Below are positions 1 through 5,292 of a DNA stretch of 5,751 nt, piece by piece. This DNA is from Acidobacteriota bacterium (lineage in GTDB: Bacteria; Acidobacteriota; Terriglobia; Terriglobales; Acidobacteriaceae): the NCBI GenBank assembly GCA_021802085.1, contig JAKAAZ010000221.1, forward strand, positions 1 to 5,751, written 5' to 3'. A program made the translations under genes and the position numbers. Under the pieces are notes generated by a model. That model had not been told where the DNA came from. It was given only the letters and a program-made list of their open reading frames with translations, and did no database searches. Position 1 is the stretch's first letter, and each line of letters opens with the position of its first letter.

Positions 1-55
1 TCTGCATCAGAACGGTGGCGCGGCGATTTTCAAGGTCAAGCAGAGGGTCAGGCAT
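1..55 (-). CDS. 5' fragment of a leftward gene, function unknown
   Basis: Reading leftward from the ATG at 55-53, 18 codons are open to the window edge and give MPDPLLDLENRRATVLMQ. The start is supported by a perfect Shine-Dalgarno sequence, AAGGAGG on the minus strand (68-62), six bases before the ATG, and by a plausible promoter with an inverted repeat directly upstream. The visible peptide is too short for a family call. It looks like an amphipathic, charged N-terminus with no signal peptide or membrane segment. The gene is partial because of the window boundary, not visibly broken. It shares direction with the sigma/anti-sigma pair but has its own promoter-like region, so it is probably a separate transcription unit. 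Confidence 0.55.
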   Translation of the reverse strand, partial: MPDPLLDLENRRATVLMQ

Positions 56-70
56 GTACGGCCTCCTTCC

Positions 71-92
71 CCTAGCGTAATACTACGCTAGG
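71..92. promoter_or_regulatory. Perfect 9-bp inverted repeat, candidate operator
   Basis: The arms CCTAGCGTA (71-79) and TACGCTAGG (84-92) are perfect reverse complements separated by four bases (ATAC). The repeat covers the -10 element proposed for the leftward gene that starts at 55 and ends about where transcription should begin, which is typical placement for a repressor site. It is not followed by a T-run on either strand, so it is unlikely to be an intrinsic terminator. The regulator is unknown. Confidence 0.55.
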
Positions 93-105
93 CTTTCTGC
101 CACAA
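77..105 (-). promoter_or_regulatory. Candidate promoter for the leftward gene at 55
   Basis: On the minus strand a weak -35 TTGTGG (105-100) lies 17 bases from a -10 TATTAC (82-77), which matches the housekeeping consensus at four of six bases. Predicted initiation near 70 leaves a leader of about 15 bases that contains the AAGGAGG ribosome binding site. The -35 is poor and the assignment rests mainly on spacing and on the downstream start signals. Confidence 0.35.
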
Positions 106-335
106 AAAAAGAACCTGCAAAACACCACTTCTATGTCGCGCACCCGGAGTACGCCTGCTTATTATTAGATGGCATTTCTAATGTGGCGATTCATCGGGCG
201 CGGCGACCCCAGGCACGCATTCTCGGGATCAGGTTGCTGCCAGAGGGGTTGGGTGCCCGGCCAACGGGAGCCAAGCAGAGCCATCAGGAATGAATGCTTG
301 CTCCAGAAGTTACCTTTAGAGTACGACTGCGGCCG
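93..335. other. Intergenic stretch without a convincing gene
   Basis: Together with the promoter region at 56-92, this makes about 280 bases between the anti-sigma stop and the next leftward start. A short rightward reading frame crosses it (169-399), but it has no ribosome binding site, its composition is unlike a folded protein, and it runs antisense into the anti-sigma gene. A small dyad (GTTGG at 248-252, CCAAC at 261-265, eight-base loop) lies about 70 bases past the anti-sigma stop. It has no T-run, so it is a poor terminator candidate. No tRNA-like or repeat structure was seen. Confidence 0.5.
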
Positions 336-1010
336 TTATCCCCGCATCGCATTCCCGGAAAAGGAAAGAATCGCTCGCCCCGGCACCGGTACGCCGTAAA
401 ACAGCGCCGGCGTGAAGCGGCTCATCAGCAGCATGTTATCCAGCGCTTCGCGAACGTCCTTCGACGCGGGTCCGGAGACGACACGATAGTCATATACGCG
501 GCCTGTCTTGCTGATCTCCACTTCCACCAGCACCGGCCGGCGAAATGCAGCCTGGCTGTCCGTGCCGCCGACCGTATACAGGAATTGCGGCGTGCTGCTC
601 GTCTCCGCCGTGGCTTCCGTTGCCGCCACGGGTGGAGGCGCCGCCACGGTGCCAACCATCAGGGCGAGTGCGCCCAGCAGGATGACTGCCGTCGCAAGTC
701 CTGCTGCGCCCCGCACCAGCACAGGGGCCACCGAGTTCTGCCAATACAGTTGCCATAGCCCCAGGCGTCTGCGCGTGGTACGTGCCCTTTCCTGAGAAAT
801 GGCGACTCGCAGGCGCAAGCCGAGGTCGGCTGGAGGCTTGGTTGGGCCGCTGCTGGAAAGTACTCTCTGCAGAGTCCGCAATTCCGCGAACTCTGCCGTG
901 CATTCCTCGCAGCCCTCGAGATGGCCGGCAATGGAATGCATTGCAGCCCCCGAGATCGCTCCATCCAGGTATTCCGAGAACTGTGATCGTATGGAACCAC
1001 AATCACTCAT
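336..1010 (-). CDS. Zinc-finger transmembrane anti-sigma factor with TonB-C-like C-terminus
   Basis: This 224-residue protein is probably the membrane-bound inhibitor of the ECF sigma factor encoded just upstream. The N-terminus carries the zinc-binding anti-sigma motif H30-x3-C34-x2-C37 (HLEGCEEC). One hydrophobic segment at about residues 98-121 should cross the inner membrane, followed by a Pro/Ala/Thr-rich linker (about 122-142). The last 65 or so residues (about 159-218: VLVEVEISKTGRVYDYRVVS, then SRFTPALFYGVPVPGRAILSF) resemble the TonB C-terminal domain pattern of V-x-V-x-I-x3-GRV, an RF-x-PA element and a hydrophobic final strand. The start at 1010 is chosen over an upstream in-frame ATG at 1112 because it overlaps the sigma stop as ATGA and follows AGGAGG by four bases. 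Adding the upstream residues would place about 34 atypical residues before the finger. The anti-sigma role follows from motif and context; the TonB-C resemblance was judged by eye. Confidence 0.85.
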   Translation of the reverse strand: MSDCGSIRSQFSEYLDGAISGAAMHSIAGHLEGCEECTAEFAELRTLQRVLSSSGPTKPPADLGLRLRVAISQERARTTRRRLGLWQLYWQNSVAPVLVRGAAGLATAVILLGALALMVGTVAAPPPVAATEATAETSSTPQFLYTVGGTDSQAAFRRPVLVEVEISKTGRVYDYRVVSGPASKDVREALDNMLLMSRFTPALFYGVPVPGRAILSFSGNAMRG

Positions 1011-1729
1011 ACTGCCTCCTCGCAAATACGGCCCTCGACCGACTGGTTCGATCCGTACGACGAACGGCTGGGAGATTTCTCCGGCTGTTGGACCTGAGCG
1101 ATCAAAGGCCACAGCCGCAGTCGCAACATGGCGCGCCCACGCACCAGGCGGGACTTTACAGTTCCCAAGTGAGCTCCCAGAATCTCCGCAATCTCGTCGT
1201 ACGACAGCCCTTCCAAATCACGCAAAATTACCACCGTTCGAAACGGCTCCGGAAGCCGCCTCAATTCCGCCTCCACTTTCGCCCGGAGTTCCTCGTGCGC
1301 GGTCAGCTCATACGGGGACGCATGTTCGTCGACCAGCATATCCTTCAAGTAGGTGGATGTGGCCTGCTCCGGCCCGCTTGTTTTTGTCTCGATCGTGACT
1401 TCCCGCCCTCTGTGGCGAGACCACCAGCGCCGCTGGTTGGAGGCCTCCCGCAAGGCGATGCGATAGATCCAGGTGCGCAGGCTGGAGTCCCCGTGAAAAC
1501 TGCCAATGCCGCGAAAAACCTTAATAAAAACGTCCTGTGTAATGTCGGCAGCGTCGGACGGATCGTTCAGGACGCGTGAAATCAAGCTGTAGACCGGAGC
1601 TTGATATTGCCCGATCAAGAGAAAAAATGCCTCTTCCGAGCCGGCTTGCAGCTCAGCGGTGAGGACGGAATCATCCGCCCGTAGTGCGATTCCAGCAGCC
1701 AGATCTCCCAAGGCAAAAGCCGCGGACAT
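1007..1729 (-). CDS. ECF-family RNA polymerase sigma factor
   Basis: This 240-residue protein is a sigma-70 family factor of the extracytoplasmic-function (RpoE-like) type. It directs RNA polymerase to stress or envelope promoters and is presumably held inactive by the partner encoded in the overlapping gene. Region 2 spans about residues 31-101, with the typical DAADITQDVFIKVFRGI and the promoter-melting segment FHGDSSLRTWIYRIA. Region 4 spans about 152-205, with LRRLPEPFRTVVILRDLEGL and a helix-turn-helix SYDEIAEILGAHLGTVKSRL. The region 2-4 linker (about 50 residues) and the polar C-terminal tail (about 33 residues) make it longer than a typical factor of about 190 residues. The start is taken at ATG 1729 because GGAGG lies eight bases upstream; a TTG at 1756 is in frame but has no such support. 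The stop overlaps the anti-sigma ATG by four bases. Confidence 0.93.
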   Translation of the reverse strand: MSAAFALGDLAAGIALRADDSVLTAELQAGSEEAFFLLIGQYQAPVYSLISRVLNDPSDAADITQDVFIKVFRGIGSFHGDSSLRTWIYRIALREASNQRRWWSRHRGREVTIETKTSGPEQATSTYLKDMLVDEHASPYELTAHEELRAKVEAELRRLPEPFRTVVILRDLEGLSYDEIAEILGAHLGTVKSRLVRGRAMLRLRLWPLIAQVQQPEKSPSRSSYGSNQSVEGRICEEAV

Positions 1730-1774
1730 GCGGTCCACCTCCACACTATCAGGCAACAGCCTATGTTCTCAAGT

Positions 1775-1804
1775 GGCTCCGTCAGGTCGTTTATGACAAG
1801 AGCC
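1775..1804 (-). other. Hairpin in the sigma-factor mRNA leader
   Basis: In the predicted leader, GGCTC and GAGCC form a 5-bp outer stem. After a small internal loop, GTCA and TGAC form a 4-bp inner stem closing a nine-base loop. It lies about 45 bases before the sigma ATG and does not hide the GGAGG site. It may affect mRNA stability or be incidental; there is no T-run. Confidence 0.35.
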
Positions 1805-1823
1805 AAAAGATCCGTCTTTTTAG

Positions 1824-1851
1824 TTAGACAAGGGGCGGCAGAAAAGGTTCC
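1824..1851 (-). promoter_or_regulatory. ECF-type promoter upstream of the sigma gene
   Basis: On the minus strand GGAACC (1851-1846) is separated by exactly 16 bases from GTCTAA (1829-1824). This matches the general pattern of ECF sigma promoters, with a GGAAC -35 element and a GTC or TCTAA-like -10. Initiation would fall near 1817, leaving a leader of about 88 bases before the sigma ATG at 1729. Many ECF factors transcribe their own operon, so the likely reader is the sigma factor encoded here, giving positive autoregulation released when the anti-sigma factor is inactivated. The autoregulation is inference. Confidence 0.6.
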
Positions 1852-1902
1852 TGTTTTGTTTCATCAAAGGATAAATTTGTCGGATGACACTGTATGGATG
1901 GA

Positions 1903-1930
1903 AGCTCCGTCTTTCCTTCAAGTCGGAGCT
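1903..1930 (-). terminator. Hairpin 3' of the desaturase gene, possible terminator
   Basis: AGCTCCG and CGGAGCT form a perfect 7-bp stem. Inside it an A-A mismatch is followed by three more pairs (CTT/AAG) and a six-base loop. It starts 12 bases after the desaturase stop in the direction of transcription. The following bases (TTCCATCC) contain no U-run, so it is a weak intrinsic terminator at best; it could instead protect the mRNA 3' end or act with Rho. Confidence 0.4.
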
Positions 1931-1942
1931 GGAACGCTGATT

Positions 1943-2899
1943 CTAAGCTGGTTGCCTTGGTTCCCGGGTCGTCTCCATCGGCACCGCAACCGCCTCGCGC
2001 GATTCTGACTTTATTCTCGCTCCCACTGCGGATTTCAGGCTGGCGGCCTTGATGTGGCTGGCGAGGCCGAATTTTTCAAGGAGTCGGATTCCGTAATAAT
2101 TGATGTCCACCTCGTACCATGCCAACCCGTGACGGGCCGAGACTGGATAGGCATGGTGGTTGTTGTGCCATCCCTCGCCACCGGTCAGCAGGGCTACCCA
2201 CAAATTGTTCCGCGAATCGTCACTGGTGGCAAAACGTCGCCCACCCCACAGATGCGTGATGGAATTGACCATCCATGTGATGTGAAAGCCGATGGTTACA
2301 GGCAAAGCCGTACCCCATAGGAGCCAGGACCATCCTCCAAAGGCAAACAGGGAAAGGCCAAGCACCGTCAATGGAACCCAGTGGTATTGATTCAGCCAGC
2401 GATAGTAGCGATCGCGAACAAGGTCCGGAGCATACTGCTTGAGCGCTTCGGTTTGGTTGTGGAGCGAGCCATTCAGAATCCATCCCATGTGAGACCACCA
2501 CTTGCCGTCGCGCGGCGAATGCGGGTCTCCAGGCTTATCGGTGTATTTGTGATGCATGCGGTGGACAGCCACCCAGTAGATGGGTCCGCCCTGGAGCGCC
2601 AGAGTGCCGCAGGTGGCGATCGCATACTCCAGCCACTTCGGAGTCGAATATCCGCGGTGAGTCAGCAGGCGATGATACCCGATGGCGATTCCGACATTTT
2701 CCGCGAAGATCCACACGACGAGAAAGACAATCAAAGCGGACCAGCGAAAATAAAACAACGCGGCCAGCGCGCCTAGATGAAAACTCACAACAGCAATTGT
2801 AAAAACCCAATTGGTTCCGCGTACCACTGTTTGGCAGTGAAGATCCGGTGTCTCATCCGCGGTCGCGGGCAGCGGATGTTCCGGTGTCGCTTGGATCAT
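1943..2899 (-). CDS. Membrane fatty-acid (delta-9-type) desaturase
   Basis: This 318-residue integral membrane protein should insert a cis double bond into saturated acyl chains, using a di-iron centre, oxygen and an electron donor, and so adjust membrane fluidity. All three histidine boxes are present: HRLLTH (76-81), HRMHH (113-117) and HNNHH (245-249, in GEGWHNNHHAYP). The NSITHLWG element (212-219) typical of acyl-CoA/acyl-lipid delta-9 desaturases is also there. Hydrophobic segments lie at about 32-50, 54-75, 92-110 and 175-210. No cytochrome b5 or ferredoxin domain is fused, so the electron donor must be encoded elsewhere. The length is normal for bacterial members. The ATG at 2899 follows AAGGA by eight bases. 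Substrate (acyl-CoA or acyl-lipid) and position of the double bond cannot be decided here. The sigma gene starts 213 bases downstream. Confidence 0.93.
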   Translation of the reverse strand: MIQATPEHPLPATADETPDLHCQTVVRGTNWVFTIAVVSFHLGALAALFYFRWSALIVFLVVWIFAENVGIAIGYHRLLTHRGYSTPKWLEYAIATCGTLALQGGPIYWVAVHRMHHKYTDKPGDPHSPRDGKWWSHMGWILNGSLHNQTEALKQYAPDLVRDRYYRWLNQYHWVPLTVLGLSLFAFGGWSWLLWGTALPVTIGFHITWMVNSITHLWGGRRFATSDDSRNNLWVALLTGGEGWHNNHHAYPVSARHGLAWYEVDINYYGIRLLEKFGLASHIKAASLKSAVGARIKSESREAVAVPMETTREPRQPA

Positions 2900-2955
2900 A
2901 GGTGTTTTCCTTCATGCCCATTGCTCGATCGGCTGCGCCTGTGGCTCAGGAGGAC

Positions 2956-2984
2956 GACCAACGGTTCGCTGGGAGCGATGTCAA
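2956..2984 (-). promoter_or_regulatory. Weak candidate promoter for the desaturase
   Basis: A perfect -35 hexamer TTGACA (minus strand, 2984-2979) lies about 80 bases before the desaturase ATG. At 17-base spacing the -10 position reads TTGGTC, which is a poor match, so an activator or a different sigma factor would be needed if this is used. The alternative is read-through from the dehydrogenase gene, whose stop is 101 bases upstream of the desaturase. A 6-bp dyad (GGGAGC at 2971-2976, GCTCCC at 2996-3001) at the dehydrogenase stop overlaps this -35 and has no T-run. Confidence 0.25.
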
Positions 2985-3000
2985 CAGGATTGGATGCTCC

Positions 3001-4032
3001 CTACGGATATTCTTGAATAATTTCAGCTAACCGCACCGGACGATTTTCCTCCACGGAGCGACGCGCGGCAATCCCCATGGTTACGGCCATCAGGCAATCG
3101 AATGCGCTCACCGGGACTGGAGTTTTTTTGCGGATGGCATCGACAAATGCCTCTATTTCGTGGCGATAGGACTCAGTGTATCTGTCCATAAAAAAATTCA
3201 GGGGCAACGCGGAATGCGAGCCTTCGCTATCGAGAAAGACGTGGTTGTCGGCAGTATTGTTGTTGACCGCGATCATTCCTTTGGATCCAAATACTTCAAC
3301 GCGCTGGTCGTATCCATAGGCAGCCTTGCGGCTGTTGTCGATCGCGCCCATGGCCCCATTGGCAAATTTCAGGGCGATCACGGCTGTATCCCAATCTCCC
3401 AGTTCCCGGAAAATTGGATCGACCAGTACGTTCGCCGTAGCGTAGAGTTCCACGACCTCGCTGGCCAGAAGGTAGCGCGCCATGTCAAAGTCATGAATCG
3501 TCATGTCCAGGAACATCCCGCCGGACGAGCGAATGTAATCGGCAGGTGGCGGCCCGGGGTCTCTGCTTGTGATTCTCAATAATTGAGGATCGCCTACCTT
3601 GCCATCTTGGACCGTCTCGCGCACCTTTAGAAAATTGCTGTCGTAGCGGCGATTGAATCCAACCATGAGCTGGACGCCATGCTTTTCCACGACCTTGCCG
3701 ATCGCAGCGATCTTTTCCAGAGACAGTTCCAGCGGCTTCTCGCAAAAGATATGTTTTCCCGCAGCGGCGGCATCGAGAATGATTTGATAGTGTGTGCTGG
3801 TCGGCGTGCAGATCGCAATCGCATCCACCTCCGGCATTTCGAGAACCTGCTTGTAGTCGGTGAATGTTTTCGTGACGTTGAGCTCCGAGGCCAAGGCCAG
3901 CAGCGGCTCGGAAAAAGTGTCGGACAGCGCGACGACTTTCGTTCCCGGTACTCGATTCACGAGGTTTTCCGCGTGGATTTTACCGATTCGACCCACCCCA
4001 AGAACGGCAAACCGCAGCGATTGTGACGACAT
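3001..4032 (-). CDS. iolG: Gfo/Idh/MocA dehydrogenase, inositol 2-dehydrogenase-like
   Basis: This 343-residue cytoplasmic NAD(P)-dependent oxidoreductase most resembles myo-inositol 2-dehydrogenase, which oxidises myo-inositol to 2-keto-myo-inositol (scyllo-inosose). The N-terminal Rossmann fold shows G12-x-G14-x-x-G17 (GVGRIGKIH), the next strand end VVALSD, and the family signature E98-K99-P100. The C-terminal domain has GGMFLDMTIHDFDMARYL, in which D176 and H180 with K99 match the catalytic Lys/Asp/His of characterised inositol dehydrogenases. Length is normal. The ATG at 4032 follows AGAAAGG by seven bases. It starts 42 bases after the LacI-type regulator stop and is probably co-transcribed with it. 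Close relatives oxidise other polyols or sugars, so the enzyme class is certain but the inositol substrate is only likely. No other iol genes are visible in the window. Confidence 0.8.
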   Translation of the reverse strand: MSSQSLRFAVLGVGRIGKIHAENLVNRVPGTKVVALSDTFSEPLLALASELNVTKTFTDYKQVLEMPEVDAIAICTPTSTHYQIILDAAAAGKHIFCEKPLELSLEKIAAIGKVVEKHGVQLMVGFNRRYDSNFLKVRETVQDGKVGDPQLLRITSRDPGPPPADYIRSSGGMFLDMTIHDFDMARYLLASEVVELYATANVLVDPIFRELGDWDTAVIALKFANGAMGAIDNSRKAAYGYDQRVEVFGSKGMIAVNNNTADNHVFLDSEGSHSALPLNFFMDRYTESYRHEIEAFVDAIRKKTPVPVSAFDCLMAVTMGIAARRSVEENRPVRLAEIIQEYP

Positions 4033-4074
4033 AATCCAGCCTTTCTAAGGTACAAAGATCGATCGCGGAAGCTG

Positions 4075-5124
4075 TTACGCTCCAGCACCTGATTTTTGAT
4101 GGTTTGTGGAGATTGCATCGGCAGAAGATCTTGGAGGAACGGTCGACTTCCTGACGATCAACTCGCCTCGCATCGATATAAACCGCTCCGGGCTATTGCC
4201 GGACAGCAATTGAAATAGCGTTCCCGCTGCCAAGCGACCCATCTCGTGCTTTGGCTGCCGGATGGTGGTAAGGGCGGGTTCCGCATAGGACGAGAGAAGA
4301 AGGTCGTCGAGGCCTACGACGGAAAGGTCGGAAGGAATCGCCAATCCATGCTCCCTGGCGGCACACATGGCGCCGAAGGCGCTCATATCGTTGAAGCAAA
4401 ACAGCGCGGTGGGTGGATTGGCGAGAGCCAGCAAACGAGCGGTGGCACTCTTGGCGTTTTCAGGGCCGCCATTGCCATGCACCACCAATTCCGGATCGAA
4501 ACCGATATCGACCTCCTCCAGCGCGCTTCGATAGCCGGCGTAGCGTTGCGTGTCCGCCTGCAGGCCAAACTGGTTGCCAAGGTAGCCGATGCGTTTATGT
4601 CCCAACTGCACCAGATGTCGCGTAGCTTGCAACCCGGCGTTGTGGTTGTCGATGGTGACCGAGAACATGTCGTCGTCCGGATGATGACTGTTGATAAAAA
4701 TGATGGGCACTTTCATGTCCGCGAGCATCGGTCGGTACAAGGAGCCCACGCGAGAGGAACTGACCAAAATGCCGTCGACCCGCCGTTCATAAAACGATTG
4801 GACGGCGAGCATTTCCCGGTTGGGATCCGAATGGCATGTGGCCAGCAGAAGGGAGTAGCCGTGCGTGAGTGCAATTTCCTCAATACCGCTGACGATCTCG
4901 GCATTGAATGGGTCTGCGATACTGGTGACCACGACGCCGATCGTATCGGTTCGCCTGTTGACCAGGCTTCGCCCAACAGCGCTGACTCTGTAGCCTTTTT
5001 CCTGTGCAATCGTGCGGATACGCAGGCTGGTTTCAGGATTTACCAGCGGACTGTTGCGAAGGGCCCGGGAGACAGTAGAATGCGAAACGTCGGCTGCACG
5101 GGCGATGTCTTTAATGGAGATCAT
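4075..5124 (-). CDS. LacI-family transcriptional repressor
   Basis: This 349-residue regulator should bind an operator as a dimer or tetramer and respond to a sugar-type ligand. The helix-turn-helix is at residues 3-22 (SIKDIARAADVSHSTVSRAL), followed by the hinge region (AVGRSLVNRRT, about 49-59). The periplasmic-binding-protein-like ligand domain runs from TIGVVVTSIADPFN (61-74) through CFNDMSAFGAM (243-253) and GLDDLLLSSYAEPALTTIRQ (271-290). The start is placed at ATG 5124 because MISIKDIA is the usual family N-terminus. An in-frame ATG at 5139 overlaps the predicted -10 and a TTG at 5166 is part of the -35, so neither would be in the mRNA. No clear ribosome binding site precedes 5124. 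It precedes the inositol-dehydrogenase-like gene by 42 bases and is divergent from the sugar kinase. The inducer is unknown, probably a substrate or product of those enzymes. Confidence 0.93.
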   Translation of the reverse strand: MISIKDIARAADVSHSTVSRALRNSPLVNPETSLRIRTIAQEKGYRVSAVGRSLVNRRTDTIGVVVTSIADPFNAEIVSGIEEIALTHGYSLLLATCHSDPNREMLAVQSFYERRVDGILVSSSRVGSLYRPMLADMKVPIIFINSHHPDDDMFSVTIDNHNAGLQATRHLVQLGHKRIGYLGNQFGLQADTQRYAGYRSALEEVDIGFDPELVVHGNGGPENAKSATARLLALANPPTALFCFNDMSAFGAMCAAREHGLAIPSDLSVVGLDDLLLSSYAEPALTTIRQPKHEMGRLAAGTLFQLLSGNSPERFISMRGELIVRKSTVPPRSSADAISTNHQKSGAGA

Positions 5125-5138
5125 TGCACACGTGTTCA
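5125..5138. promoter_or_regulatory. LacI-type operator, likely autoregulatory
   Basis: The 14-bp site TGAACACGTGTGCA (minus strand) is an imperfect palindrome: all but one symmetric pair match, and the perfect ACACGTGT core is centred on CG. It fits the LacI-family operator pattern TGnAAnCGnTTnCA at eight of ten defined positions, including the outer TG/CA and the central CG. It covers the predicted transcription start of the repressor gene, the expected place for autorepression of the repressor-dehydrogenase operon. It lies about 155 bases upstream of the divergent kinase start, so control of that gene is possible but less direct. Confidence 0.5.
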
Positions 5139-5166
5139 TACTAAAATGACATAGATTGCAAGTCAA
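5138..5166 (-). promoter_or_regulatory. Promoter of the repressor-dehydrogenase operon
   Basis: On the minus strand TTGACT (5166-5161, five of six to consensus) and TAGTAT (5143-5138, four of six) are separated by an ideal 17 bases. Initiation about seven bases downstream falls near 5131, only about seven bases before the repressor ATG at 5124. The mRNA is therefore nearly leaderless, which agrees with the missing ribosome binding site. This promoter settles the choice of start codon for the repressor. Confidence 0.6.
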
Positions 5167-5227
5167 TGGGGGCTGCTAATTCTGCCTGAATGGGGCGCTG
5201 GGCGAGTCCTCTGTTTCCAGCCTGGAT

Positions 5228-5257
5228 TTGGTTTGTTGGCCTAAGCCCGGATATCAT
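5228..5257 (+). promoter_or_regulatory. Candidate promoter for the PfkB kinase
   Basis: TTGGTT (5228-5233) and TATCAT (5252-5257, five of six to the -10 consensus) are 18 bases apart. Initiation near 5264 would leave a leader of about 29 bases containing GAAGG (5280-5284), eight bases before the kinase ATG. The -35 is weak. No second LacI-type palindrome was seen near this promoter. Confidence 0.35.
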
Positions 5258-5292
5258 CGACATACATGGTTGGAAAGATGAAGGCGGCCTAG

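Noticed and set aside
169..399. Short rightward frame in the left intergenic region
   Set aside because: No ribosome binding site or promoter; it enters the anti-sigma gene antisense and its sequence looks random.
1011..1112. N-terminal extension of the anti-sigma protein from ATG 1112
   Set aside because: It would overlap the sigma gene by more than 100 bases. The ATG at 1010 has AGGAGG and the ATGA coupling, and the finger then lies at the usual distance from the N-terminus.
782..1579. Rightward open frame of 265 codons antisense to the sigma and anti-sigma genes
   Set aside because: It is a shadow of two clearly identified genes; the composition (rich in Arg, Pro, Gln) and absence of domains argue against coding.
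1730..1756. N-terminal extension of the sigma factor from TTG 1756
   Set aside because: The GGAGG site that serves ATG 1729 lies inside this extension, and TTG 1756 has no comparable site.
4057..4064. GATCGATC palindrome between repressor and dehydrogenase genes
   Set aside because: Eight bases of simple self-complementary sequence are expected by chance and it does not resemble the LacI-type operator pattern.
4246..5154. Rightward open frame of about 300 codons antisense to the repressor gene
   Set aside because: It lies wholly within a well-supported LacI-family gene on the other strand. Its translation has no recognisable domain and it lacks a ribosome binding site.
5266..5292. Tiny in-frame frame (MVGKMKAA) ending directly before the kinase ATG
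   Set aside because: An eight-codon leader peptide is possible, but there is no ribosome binding site or attenuator structure to support it.
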